Source: Cocos nucifera
Lineage: Eukaryota; Streptophyta; Magnoliopsida; Arecales; Arecaceae
DNA: 64,000 bases
Direction: 5' to 3'
Assembly (NCBI GenBank): GCA_006176705.1
Contig: QRFJ01001022.1
Coordinates: 124,001 to 188,000, forward strand
Below, in pieces: positions 10,650-23,000 of this stretch. Both the position numbers and the translations under genes were made by a program. The number at the start of each line of letters is the position of its first letter. Within the stretch, counting starts at the first letter, position 1. The notes under the pieces were generated by a model. It made no database searches. It was not told the DNA's origin and saw only the letters and a program-made list of their open reading frames with translations.

Positions 10650-13008
10650 ATGACACGTACTGGACATAGTAACTTACTACCTTTAGATCCAAGAAATTGA
10701 AAGAACCATTAGAAGACTACAACAAGAGAGAAACATGGCAGCTGAAGATCCTAACGACATCAATCTAGGATTGGATATGGCGACTGAAGGACAGCATGAA
10801 GCTATTCGACCAGTACATCATCCATTAAATGATTACATCACACCATCTATAGCCGATGCAGCTTCGAGCATCAGGAGACCGCCTGTACGAGCAAACAACT
10901 TCGAAATAAAATCGACGATGATCCAGATGATTCAATCAACTATCCAATTCAGTGGACACGTGCATGATGATCCGAATGCCCATATTTCTAATTTTCTTGA
11001 ACTTTGTGATACTTTTAAAATTAATGGGGTGTCGGATGATGCTATTAGATTAAGGTTATTTCCTTTCTCTTTATGGGACAAAGCTAAAGAGTTGGCTTCA
11101 TTCTCTTCCTGCAGGTTCTATCACAACTTGGGATGTCCTAGCCCAAAAATTCTTAGCCAAGTACTTTCCACCTTCCAAGACTGCTAAGATGCGCAACGAT
11201 ATCACTTCTTTTATGCAGATGGACATGGAGACACTATATGAGGCTTGGGAGCATTTCAAGGAACTGCTGAGGAGATGTCCACATCATCAACTATCCGTAT
11301 GGCTTCAGGTACAAACTTTCTATAATGGTTTATCTCCTACTAATCATTCTATGATTGATGCAGCAGCAGGAGGAACCATTAATCAAAAAATGGAGGAAGA
11401 AGCCTTCGATCTGATCGATGAGATGGCATCAAATAGCTATCAATGGCAGACAGAGCGAATGCATGATGCCAAAAAGACTAGCAGCTGTGCAGGGAGTAGA
11501 TTGCGTGCCAACCTTACTAGCTGAAATTGCAGCCCTTAGAGCCGAAGTCAACAACTTAAAGGGAACAGCTATGCATGTTCAGAGCATTACTTGTGACCTG
11601 TGTGGAGGAGGACACGATACGAGCAATTGCCAGACAGGTAATCCTTTTGCTAAAACAACTGATACAGCTAATTATATTGGTAATTTTTTCAGGCCGCAAC
11701 AAAACAATCCCTACTCCAACACATACAATCAAGGGTGGAGGCAGCACCCAAATTTCTCATGGAGCAATCAAAATGCAGCACAACAGCCACCCCCGGGATT
11801 CCAAGTACCTGAAAAGAAGTCCAACATGGAAGAGCTGATGGTCAAATTTATGCAAAACCAAGAAGCAACTATAAAAAATTTGGAAGCCAAACTTAGGCAG
11901 GACCAAACAGCAGCAATTCGAAACTTGGAGATGCAAATAGGTCAAATGGCTAAGATAATCTCCGAGAGACCTCAAGGATCCTTGCCAAGCAATACGGAGA
12001 CAAATCCAAGGGAGCAAGTCAATGCTATCACCCTAAGAAGTGGTACAAAGCTGGAGGAGCCACATCAGAAGAAAGAGACTGAAGAGCCAACTACAAATAA
12101 GGAACCATCAACTAAAATTCGTCAGTCACCAAAACAACCAGCAGATGGATGGTCTCCAGGTATACGGTTTGCTGATCCAAATGTGAAGCCCTACGTGCCG
12201 CCACTACCATTCCCAGAGAGACAAATACAGCATCCAGATAAGGAATTTTCTAACTTTTTCAAAATTTTAAAGAATTTACATATTAATATTCCTTTTGTAG
12301 ATGCTATTACTCAAATGCCCAGGTATGCCAAGTTTCTCAAAGAAATCTTAACAAATAAGAAAAAGCTGAAGGAGCATGAGAGAATAAATTTGAATGAAGA
12401 ATGCTCAGCAATACTTCAAAATAAATTACCACAGAAGCTAAAAGATCCAGGGAGTTTTACTATCCCCTTGCATTATTGGTGATTGTAGTTTTGATAAAGT
12501 TTTATGTGATTTAGGAGCAAGCATTAATCTCATGCCTTTTTCTATTTTCAGGAAGCTGGGTCTAGGAGAACCAAAGCCTACCACTATTACTCTTCAATTA
12601 GCCGACAGATCTATTAAATATCCAAGAGGTATAGTGGAGGATGTCTTGGTAAAGGTAAACAAGTTTATTTTTCCTATGTTGATTTTATTGTTCTTGATAT
12701 GGAAAGAAGATTATGATGTACCCCTTATTTTAGGGAGACCCTTTTTAGCTACTGGAGGAGCTTTAATAGATGTTCAACAAGAAAAATTAATTCTTAGAGT
12801 CCAAGATGAACAAGTTACTTTTAATGTTTTCAAAGATACTAAACATCCTGATGATAATCAAACTTATTTTCTAATTGATATTATTGATAATTCAGTATAT
12901 GAGAATTCTGTAGAAAATAGGTTTGAGACTATAAAAGCTAGCAATGTCAAATTGAAAGAGGACTCGATCAAACATGAAAGTATTCCAATTGAAGTGGCAC
13001 CAGATTGA
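10650..13008 (+). pseudogene. G-A gag-protease polyprotein, frameshifted
   Basis: The start is the ATG of MTRTGHSNLLPLDP at 10650. A one-base insertion near 10695 relative to G-B breaks the frame, which is open again from 10735. The order is: Retrotrans_gag capsid domain (QFSGHVHDDPNAHISNFLEL, LRLFPFSLWDKAKE, YEAWEHFKELLRRCPHH) over about 10900-11450; a zinc knuckle CDLCGGGHDTSNC near 11590, spaced C-x2-C-x3-H-x4-C; a charged linker; and a retropepsin-like protease with DLGASINLMPFSIFRKLG near 12510 and ILGRPFLATGGALID near 12730. The protease should cut Gag. Frame changes near 11190, 11420 and 12480 make it inactive as written. The reading continues into lysine-poor, T-rich sequence with no RT. 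Confidence 0.88.
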
Positions 13009-14109
13009 TCCACTTTAGAACTCAAAGAAAGTCAAGCTGAAGACTATAAATCAGAACTACTAGATAGGTTGTTTCTTTTCTTTTTAGTTTTGATCATTTT
13101 TCTTTTCTTTTATTTTTTAGTAATTTGTTGTTGCTCTTTTACTGCTTTGGTGTGTATTTTTCAATTTTGCAGAGAAAAATCAATGAGAGCTCAAGCAAAA
13201 TTTCAAAGCTCCAAAGAACCAGACTGAACCAAATCAGGTGTATTCCTTCCTATCCTTTATTGCACCCTTTATTTTTCTTTCTCCTTTAAGACAATGTAGA
13301 ATAAGTTAGTTAAAAAAAAAAAAAAAATCATGTGTCAAGAAGAAAATCTTGAGCAAGATAAGACTGGATAAGTGATAAAAGATAGAATTATTTGCTAATG
13401 AATGTAATGAGTTAAAGAAGTAGATTAGTTGGTCAACTTTTAGCAGCCTACTTAGGTCATTAAAAGACTATTAGCACTTCTAATTGCACATGCACACTAA
13501 CAAGGCAAAGTAGGTATTGATTATAAGGCCAACTGAGGATTCAATTATCACTAAAAATTGATAATTAATATACATTCTAATCAAAAAAACTTGAATTTAA
13601 GGAAAGAGCTACCTGCCTAAAAATAAAGTGCAAAAGATAGAGTATATGTGGATTGCCCAAAGCCTAGTAACTGGGTCTCTGCACCTAGGTCAAGTGTGAA
13701 AATTCACGTAAAATGGTGAAGGAAAGGCCAGGATGCTCAGCACAAAAAAAAAAAGAAAAGGCAGTGTGAAAGCTACCTTAATTCATGAGTATAAAATTGA
13801 GAATGTATAGAAAATTGACCAAAATAGGTGATAAGAGAGGATACTTTTGTTCTTTTAATTTAATACTGAAATGCTAAAGTTAGTCATCACGAACACATAA
13901 GTGCTATAGATCTTTGATGTACTCTAAGAAAGTTTTTAATTGTATTGACTGAAAAATTTGCTTCTGAAGCTCAATGCTTAAGTTAGCAGTATTTTCTAAA
14001 CTTTTTGACCTTTAATCCTAGATTTTATCTTTGTGATGGATAATCTTATTGAAACATGGTATTAAATAAAACATTGCTAAGGGACTAGCAATGACTAAGT
14101 TGGAGGGTG
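13009..14109 (+). other. G-A 3' non-coding region and polypurine tract
   Basis: About 1.1 kb separates the protease end from the 3' LTR, where an autonomous gypsy element would have RT, RNase H and integrase. No polymerase motif is visible in any frame. It has A- or T-rich runs (A run at about 13311-13327). The polypurine tract TGGAGGGTG at 14101-14109 abuts the LTR and would prime plus-strand synthesis. Confidence 0.8.
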
Positions 14110-15957
14110 TGATAAGTGGTAAAAATATACTAATAAAAGTATTAAATTATAAAATAAATTAATCTATTTTTTTAGAAATTGATACTTTTATTAATCTTAT
14201 GTAGGAAAGAAGGCCACCAATATGAAGATCTTATTTTTCTGGTTCAGATGAAATAAATTTCAGACAAAACGGACTTCAAACGAGCCCAAAATTGAATTTC
14301 AAAAAAAAAAAAGAGAGTCGATCCGGTTCAAACTGGTTTAGCAGACCGCCTGATTCGACCACACCCAACAGACTGACCCACTGATGCAACGCTGATGCCA
14401 AACTAATGTCAGCATTTTTTGCGGTGCACGATGGACCGTTTGGAGGGCATTTCGGAGATTTCACATGAAGAAGCGCGCTCCGATTGGCTGAAGAATGCGG
14501 CGGTCCATGCAATCACCGAGCTCGCGCATGGTCTACAGAGGGCAATTTGGAAATTTTATTTGATCCGATGGGCACCTTTTCACTGGGATTTGATCGGAAC
14601 GGCCGAAATGCATGCGCTGACGAATGGCATCCACAGCTCCCGATCGAGATCTAGTGGTTGAGATTTATCCCAACTTTAAACTAAAGATCAGAAGCTTTCT
14701 TATGCATGATCTGACGGCCTAGATTTGATCTTCAAGGCTGATCCGATGGCAGTCCAAATGAATTTCGACTTGATTTGGGAAAATTTTAAAGGATTTTTGA
14801 GTGATTTTTGGACCGTTTGATCAACATCCAATGGTTCAGAATTGATCCAGGGATTCTAATTTGAGTTGTTTTGAGAGTTTTAAACCTAATTTTCAAGAGG
14901 ATTTCGGTGGAAAATCCATCTCTCAGCCTAGAAAAGTGGCTATTGCTGAAAAAAAATAAGAAGAGAGGGGAGACAGTAAAAAAAAAGAAAAAGAAAAAGA
15001 AGAGAAAGAGAGGAGAGAGGTAGAAAGAGAAGAGAGATTTTTAAGAGAAAAGGAAGGGTTTTTAATTTTTTTTCTTCTTCGACAATCAGAACATTGATCA
15101 AGGAGCTTCTTCTTCTTCACCAAGTTCTCCACACTAAGAGCGACGGACAATCAATTTCAGCAATCAAACAGTCTAATTTCTTTATGCTTTTTATTTTATT
15201 TGCTGTTTTTGAACTTGTTATCATGAACTAAATTTTTTTTTACTAAGGCTAAGGTGTAGCCACTCTTTTGATGCAATATTCAGTATGATTTATTTTTAAT
15301 TTTAAATTTTATTCATGAGGAGTATATAAATCTGATCTTAATGCTTTTAGATTACTGGCCATCTTCTAATTGATCTGATGAACATAGATGTTACGGACCA
15401 AGTACATCTATGTTATTGCTTCTTGATTATATACCTTGTATTATGAATCAAATTAGAATTCATATGCATGCAGGAATTTTAGTGCGCTTTGGACATGCAG
15501 CGTATTTTAATTAGAGGGTTTCACAAAACTTAATGCATTAATATTTATTTAAATTACACCTAGACCAAAGGATAATTAATAAATATTGATAGTTTTGCTA
15601 TGCCTGGACCAAAGGGATAGTGAATAAATTAGGAGACTCCACCATCACATGAAATAAAATTAATCTAATAACCTGAATATTGTATTGACTGAGTTGGTGA
15701 ACCGATTGCCTTAGTAACACATTGCTCTTAAGTTTAAAATCCTAATAATTACACTCTCTCTATTTTCTTAAAATTTTTAATTATTTTTTTATTTTATTCT
15801 TTAATTTCTTATTCTCATAAATCGATCTTCTAAATAAAGTATAGGAAAGAGCTTTTCAGTACTTATTTTTCAATCCTCTAGGGATGATACTCTACTCATT
15901 TATTTTTTTACTTGATCGACTAGTGCACTTGCCATAGCTATAGATTAGCACACATCA
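14110..15957 (+). repeat. G-A 3' LTR
   Basis: It starts TGATAAGTGGTAAAAATATAC and ends TAGCACACATCA. The TATA position is mutated and it has many small differences from the 5' LTR. It forms one arm of a 1.85-kb inverted repeat with 15979-17829. Confidence 0.92.
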
Positions 15958-15978
15958 AGTTTTTATTTAATACCAAAC
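15958..15978. other. Junction spacer between G-A and G-B
   Basis: The 21 bases begin AGTTTTT, which is what normally follows a G 5' LTR, and end CCAAACT, the reverse of that same primer-side flank. Between them is ATTTAATA, similar to sequence upstream of the polypurine tract. Both LTRs therefore face each other with their primer side, although their position in G-A and G-B would predict downstream flanks. Confidence 0.7.
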
Positions 15979-17829
15979 TTGATGCGTGCTAATCTATAGC
16001 TATGGAAAGTGCACCAGTCGATTAAGTAATAAAGTAAATGAGTAGAGTATCATCCCTAGAGGATTAGAAAATAAGTACTGAAAAGCTCTTTCCTATGCTT
16101 TATTTAGAAGTCTGATTTATGAGAATAAGAAATTAAAGAACAAAATAAAGAAATAATTAAAAATTTTAAGAAAATAGAGAGAGTATAATTATTAGGGTTT
16201 TAAACTTAAGAGCAATATATTACTAAGGCAATCGGTTCACCAACTTAGTCAATACAATATTCAGGTTATTAGATTAATTTTATTTCATATGATGGTGGAG
16301 TTTCCTAGTTTATTCACTACCTTTTGGTCCAGGCATAGCAAAACTATCAATATTTATTAATTACCCTTTGGTCCAGGTATAATTTCAATAAATATTAATG
16401 CATTAAGTTTTGTGAAACCCTCTAATTAAAATACGTTGCGTCCAAAGCACACTAAAATTCCTGCATGCATATGAATTCTAATTTGATTCATAATACAAGG
16501 TATATAATCAATAAGCAATAACATAGATGTACTTGGTCCGTAACATCTATGTTCATCAGATCAATTAGAAGATGGCCAGTAATCTAAAAGCATTAAGATT
16601 AGATTTATATACTCCTTATGAATAAAATTTAAAATTAAAAATAAATCATACTGAGTATTGCATCAAAAGAGTGGCGACACCTTAGCCTTAGTAAAAAAAA
16701 TTTAGTTCATGATAACAAGTTCAAAAATAATAAATAAAATATAAAATAATAAGAAATTAGATTGTTTAATTGCTAAAATTGATTGTCCATTGGTGAAGAA
16801 GAAAAGAAGCTCCTTGATCAATATTCTAATTGTCGGAAGAAGAAAAGAAAAAAATTAAAAACCCTTCCTTTTCTCTAAAAAATCTATCTTCTCTTTCTAT
16901 CTCTCTTCTCTCTTTCTCTTCTTTTTCATTTTTTTTTACTATCTCCCCTCTCTCTTTTTTTCTTTCACTCTCCCTTTTTTTCTTTTCTTCGGCAATAGAC
17001 ACTTTTATAAGTTGAGAGGTGGATTTTCCATCAAAATTCTTTTGAAAATTAGGTTTAAAACTCTCAAAACAACTCAAAAAGAATCCTGGATCAACTCTAA
17101 CCGTTGGATGTTGATCAAATGGTCCAAAAATCACTCAAAAATCATTTTAAAATCTCAAATCAAGTCGAAATTCATTTGGACCATCGGATCAGCCTTGAAG
17201 ATCAAATCTGGGCCATCAGATGGTGCACAAGAAAGCTTTTGATCTTTAGTTTAAAGTTGGGATGAATCTCAATCGTTAGATCTCGATCGGGAGCTGCAGA
17301 TGCCATTTGTCAGCGCATGCATTTCGGTCGTTCGATCAAATCCCAGTGAAAGGTGCCCATCAAATCAGACAAAATTCCTAAATTACTCTCTGTATACCAT
17401 GTGCGAGCCCAGTGTTGCATGGACCGCCGCATTCTTCAGCCAATCAGAGCGTGCTTCTCCATATGAAATCCCCGAAATGCCCTCCAAACGGTCCAGCATG
17501 CATCATGAAAAATGTTGACATCAGCTTGGGTTAGCATTGCATCAGTGGGTTGGTCTGCTGGGTGCAGTCAGATCGTGTGGTCTGCTGAGCCAATTTTTCT
17601 AAATCGATTCGAACTGGATCGGCTCTATTTTTTTTTTTTGAAATTTAATTTTGGGCTCGTTTGATGTCCATTTTGCCTAAAATTTATTTCATCTGAACCA
17701 AAAAATTAAGATCTTCATATTGATGGCCTTCTTTCCTATATAAAATTAATAAAAATATTAATTTTTAAAAAATAAATTAATTTATTTTATAATTTAATAC
17801 TTTTATTAGTATATTTTTACCACTTATCA
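15979..17829 (-). repeat. G-B 3' LTR (minus strand)
   Basis: It reads TGATGCGTGCTAATC on the plus strand and ends TTACCACTTATCA, the exact reverse of G-A LTR ends; length 1851 bp. The TATA box reversed (CTTTTATA) is at 17002-17009, with a CT-rich tract at about 16830-16990. The open frames over the CT-rich tract are low-complexity. Confidence 0.92.
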
Positions 17830-18375
17830 CACCCCCCAATTTAGTCATTGCTAGTCCCTTAGCAATATTTTATTTAATACCATGTTTCAATAAGATTTTC
17901 CATCAAAAAGATAAAATCTAGGACTAAAGATCAAAAAGTTTAAAAAATACTGCTAATTAAGCATTGAGCTTCAGAAGCAAATTTTTCAGTCAATACAATT
18001 AAAAATTTTCTTAGAGTATATCAAAGATCTATAGCACTTATGTTCGTGATGACTAACTTTAGCATTTTAGTGTTAAATTAAAAGAATAAAAGTATCCTCT
18101 CTTATCACCTATTTTGGTCAATTTTCTATACATTTTCAATTTTATACTCATGAATTAAGGTAGCTTTCACACTACTTTTTTTTTTTTTTTTTTTTGCTGT
18201 GCTGAGCATCCTGGCCTTTCCTTCACCATTTTACGTGAATTTTCATACTTGACTTAGGTGCAAAGACCCAGTTACTAGGCTTTGTGCAATCCATATATAC
18301 TCTATCTTTTGCACTTTATTTTTAGGCAGGTAGCTCTTTTCTTAAATTTAAAATTTTTTATTAGAATGTATATTA
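17830..18375 (-). other. G-B polypurine tract and 3' non-coding region, part 1
   Basis: Plus-strand CACCCCCCAA at 17830-17839 is the reversed polypurine tract. The rest is the reverse complement of G-A about 13565-14109, with a T run at 18178-18196. It ends at TATTA (18371-18375), the K1 target site. Confidence 0.85.
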
Positions 18376-19929
18376 TGTTAGATATATGTGCCCTAGAAGC
18401 CAAAATTGGCTGACACTTGTAATACACTTCTAGGGGCAAAATTATAATTTTGACTATAATTAATGAAATGGGTTATTTTCTATCACACATGTGTATTTAG
18501 TGTCTGTGATACATCCTTTGAGTTAATGGTAATGATAATTCATATTTTTAAGAGTTGAAAATTTAAGACATGAATAATCATTATTAACTCATAAACAGCT
18601 CCCGACCATAGGATCATCACGAGGATGGTGATTGATCCGGAAGGTTGGTGTACGATCGCTTCTCTTTAGTAGATGAGTCTTGAGTCTACGGTGTGGAGAC
18701 ACCAGAGTGAGAGTATAGATACTCGTTAGAGAACGAGGGCACTGAGCATGACCACCTCGAGTGGTCATTAGGAAGTTTACCTTCTCGTCAATGACTGACT
18801 CGATGCTGCAGTAGTGTGTCTGGTTCTTTGACCTGAGATGCATCAGCAGTTCACCTTGAGGGTGTTATAGTTTGACTACACCATTACTCGGTCTCCTAGC
18901 CATATGGAACCCTGAGGTGTATGTTGGCTGTGACATGTTCATTGTAGGAACTGGATTGCATCAAGATGGGATCTATCTACCTCGGTGGTAGAGGAGTAGC
19001 CCTATGATGATCATGAGAATCAAGTCCAGAAATCCATGGCCATGGTAGAGTGAAATAATAGAAAGAGTTTCTATTATAGATTTTCACATTGGACTCGAAT
19101 CAAATGATTACATCATATGACAGAGACTAGGGTTTGACGAGTTCACCTTAACCCTAATCTGATCGGGGCTCAAGATAGAAGAACTGAATCACACAAGTAG
19201 CTGCCCCAAGAGGTTCGCATTCAGCTCTGATGGGTTGCCACCATATACTGCTAGGTGTCACTGGTGGATTTTGGGAGCAATTAGAATGATTTAGATGATC
19301 GATCATTCTAGCTGTTCGAATCAGAAGAGTTCTGATCCATCAAAAGGAGTTTTGATGATGTCTATGATAGAGATCATGACATATCCCATTACCATACAGA
19401 ACTGAACCTAACTGGGTCACACAAACAAGGGTTTGAATCTAGTGATCATCAATTGAACTAATCTAGTTCAATTGATCTGAATGAGATTCAATTAGGTTCA
19501 AGAAAATCGTGCTAGCACTCGATTGAACCTAACGTTCTTCTTTTACTATCATAAATAAGTTGTCTTGACTGAGCCAAAGGAGTTTGTGCTCAATCAAAGG
19601 CCTTCATATGGTCTGACTGGAGGTTGTCCAAGTCAGAATAGGTTGTCTTATTTGTAAGACATTACCTGCCATTTTTGGTCACCTGCCATTTCTTGTTCTT
19701 TGACTTTGGTCAAAAGTCTACCTTTGACTGGTCAAATGTTGACTATTGACCCTTTGACTTTTGACCACATGTCATGCACCTATTGGAGAGCTGGTGGGGG
19801 CCTGTCCCCCTGCCAGAACCTGGCAAGGAGAAGGGCGCACGCCAAGGGTGGCGTGAGCCCAAGTAGGAGGCGCCTAGGAGTCCTTGTTGGACAAGGACTC
19901 CACCTCCCTTTTGGATTCCAATCAGAGTT
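18376..19929 (+). repeat. Copia K1 5' LTR, truncated at assembly gap
   Basis: It matches the K1 3' LTR (23897 to about 25390) but has 61 bp (19818-19878) that the 3' LTR lacks. About 730 bp of the LTR 3' end are missing at the gap. An antisense open frame of 84 codons at 18589-18843 recurs in other K LTRs but shows no known motif. Confidence 0.9.
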
Positions 19930-19954
19930 NNNNNNNNNNNNNNNNNNNNNNNNN
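19930..19954. other. Assembly gap (25 N)
   Basis: 25 unknown bases. By comparison with K3, about 2.5 kb of LTR end, primer site and leader are expected here, so the N count is a placeholder and not a measured size. Confidence 0.95.
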
Positions 19955-20055
19955 GAAATGTGGGAGCTAATTTAATTTTAAAATAAAATCCTAAACAATT
20001 GGTCAAGTCAAAATTATAGTATCTAATTAGAATCTTTGACTCTCTACAAGAATTG

Positions 20056-23000
20056 ATGTCTGCGTCAAAACCCATTGGCATGTATCCTGACACACATAGA
20101 TTGACTGGACCCAATTATAAAGATTGGCTCAGGAACTACAATATTATTTGGGTTCAGAGAAGAAGTTAACATATGTTTATGGACCAGGACCCTCCCACCT
20201 TACCGCTCGTCCATCCACGACAGAGACGCCTGGAAAAATGGGTAAATTGACGAAGCAATAAGGGCCAGATATACAGTTGGGCTCGATGTCTTGATGAGCT
20301 CCAGTTGCCACATGAGGATATCGGGACTGCTCGCCAAATTGTTGGGCTCACCTGCAGGAGATGTTTTGGTGAACAGAGTCGCGCAGCAAATATCAGTCAT
20401 AAAATGACTTTTTAAGCTAAGATGCGATGATGAGGCAGTCATGTCCAAGATCATTGCTCTTGACAATGATCAAGGACATGGAAGAGCCTTGGAGAAGCTC
20501 GTGTGAAGTTGGCACTTGGATCTGCAGAATGATATTATTCTGCATCCTTGACTTGATGCATATGGGCAATTCATCATGAATTAAACCACATGGCATAAAC
20601 TTCAGAATTCCTTTGGCCGAGTTGATGAATATGCTGGTTACGCTGAGGCTTTCTATGAAAGGTTTCTAAAAGCTCCAGTTCTTGCTATGAACGACTTCTT
20701 CCAAAGAAGTCTGTATGAAAAGAAAGAAAAGTCTGTGAAAAAGCAAAAGGTGGAAGGATCAAAGAAGTACTGAAGCAAGAATCGAAGAAAAAAGGCGATG
20801 GAAAGGAAGTTTTACCTTGCAACAGTGACGGCCATTTGGAAGCGAAACTTGCCCTAACTTACCTTGTGCCACCTAAGAACAGAAGGAAGTGTCCTTCTGG
20901 AGGATGCTCATTATGGAGTCTAATCTTACGTTTCTTCTTGCATCCAGTTGGGTGCTTGACTCTGGTCTAGTGCTCATCTGTGCACTTCTATGCAGGGTTT
21001 CCTTGGGGATAGCAGGAGGCTGAGGGATGGAAGACATAATCCTACGTTTGGTCGGGGTAATGGAGCAAAAGTTGCTGCAGTAGCCGTGGGTAAATACCCT
21101 CTTTCATTACCATCTGGTTTAGACTTTAGATTTTAAAAGATTGTTATTATGTGCCTGCCAGCTAGAAGGAAGTTGATTTCTGTTCATGCTTAGCACAAGA
21201 AGGGTTATTGTGATCAACCTTCTTTAATGACCATCCCCCCGTTTGTAAATTCTTTATGAAAGAAATAAAATTGCAAATGGTTTCCTTGGTTTAATGGGCT
21301 TCATTCAGTAAGATTGCTCTTTGATGTACCTATTTTAACTATCGAGCAAAAACGTGAAATGCCAAATGTACTGGATAGTCCAAATGATAGATATCTATGC
21401 ACCTGAGATTAGGTCATATAGCAGAAAGATAGGATTAACAAATTGGCGAAAAAATGGGCTATAAGTCCATTGAGTTAGTCATATTCACTTTAGTGAATCT
21501 GTCTTCAAGGCAAAATGACTAAACTCCTTTTTGTTGGACATGGGGAGAGGGCCACAGATCTACCTTGCCCTAGTACATACATGATGTGTGCGGTCCCATT
21601 CAATGTGCCGGCTAGAGGCAATTTTGTACTACTTCATTACCTTTACCGATGATTATTCTAGGTATTTGGGTTATGTGTATCTTTATGAGAATAAGTCTGA
21701 AGCTTTTTTGAAAGTTCAAAGAATTCAGATCATGAAGTAGAAAAAAACAAACAGAAAAACCCAGAAAGGTTCTTCGATCAGATCGAGGAGGTAATACCTT
21801 AGCGGAATTCCTTAGACACTATCTAAGAAAAAATGGCATAGTCTCTCAATGGACTTCCACCAGGAACACCTCAACTCAACGGGATTCAGAACGGAGAAAA
21901 TCGGACATCTTATTGGATATGGTTCGATCCATGATGGAGCTTCACAGAACCTCCCAGATTTTCTTGGTGACATGTCATTTATTAACTTTTAATATATCTA
22001 CTGAATGGTTCCCTTAAAAACCGTTACCTAACCACACCGTATTGAGATGCACGGTAAGAAACCAAGTCTGGTCATCTTCAGAATTTGGGGTTGTCCGGTC
22101 TCATGTCAAAGGACAACAAGCGGAACAAGTTAGACTTTAGTCCATTAGAGCTCGATTATAGGATATCCAAAAGAGTCCTTAAGGATCATTATTTCTACTA
22201 TTCAGAAGATCCAATGTGGATGTGTAGTCACATGCCATATTCTTGAAAAACAGTTTATTCAAGCATAGTGGCATTGGAAAGCAGATCTAGCTCTTGAGAG
22301 AAAGTCTTCACAAGCAGAACGAGCTAAAGGACCAAAGTGAATCCAAAGTCAGGTTAGCCAATCCAAAACACTACCTCCTCCACCTGACGATCTGAAAGAG
22401 TTTCCTCCTCCCTAAGATACTTAGTGATATTTTAGAGATGTTAGAGGAATCTTCCTTGTAGCGGTAATGGTGTCATGGAGATGATTCCCAAAACCTAAAG
22501 AGACGGCAATATGTAGATTGACTTCACGAGGAAATTGGCTTGAGCCAATAGAAGTCAGGATGATGACTCGATGCACTTCAAACGAAGTCTGACCTTGGTG
22601 AATCCCCAGAAGGTTTAGTACCTATTGGAGATGAAATGGATCTACAAGAGAAAGATTTTGCAGATGGAAATGTGAGAGACATTCAAGGCTAGACTGTGGC
22701 AAAAGATTATAGTCTCAATCCAAAGGCAGACTAATCAGGATACCTTTTGTCAGTAGCTATGCTAAATCATCTCACATTCTTGCTGGTTGCAGGTCTATTT
22801 CGATTATGAAATATGGAAATGGCATGTTGAAACCGATATTCTAAACTGATATCTGAGGAAGCATATTTATATGGAACACCGCAGGGTTCACATCCAATAA
22901 TACTGTATCACAAGGGATTTGCATAGCTGACAAAGTCCATATAGTGGACTTAAGCAAGCATCTGGTGGGAGCTTGGAACATATCGTTTAATATGTAAGAC

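Larger units (their letters stand above)
8660..15957 (+). mobile_element. Gypsy G-A, non-autonomous gag-protease LTR element
   Basis: G-A has a 5' LTR at 8660-10534 (1875 bp), an internal region at 10535-14109 (3575 bp) and a 3' LTR at 14110-15957 (1848 bp). The internal region has a tRNA-Asp-type primer site, gag, an aspartic protease and about 1.1 kb of non-coding sequence, then a polypurine tract. There is no trace of RT, RNase H or integrase. The gag and primer site resemble plant Athila/Tat-type gypsy elements. Such short gag-only elements are known in plants as TR-GAGs and depend on an autonomous partner. Confidence 0.9.

Noticed and set aside
11556..12017. Antisense frames across G gag (also 27658-28158 on the plus strand)
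   Set aside because: Shadows of the real gag-protease frame on the opposite strand.
18589..18843. 84-codon antisense open frame recurring in K LTRs (also 24109-24363 and 56444-56698)
   Set aside because: It recurs because the LTRs are near-identical; K2 LTRs and the K3 5' LTR break it, it has no recognisable domain, and it lies antisense to the LTR transcript.
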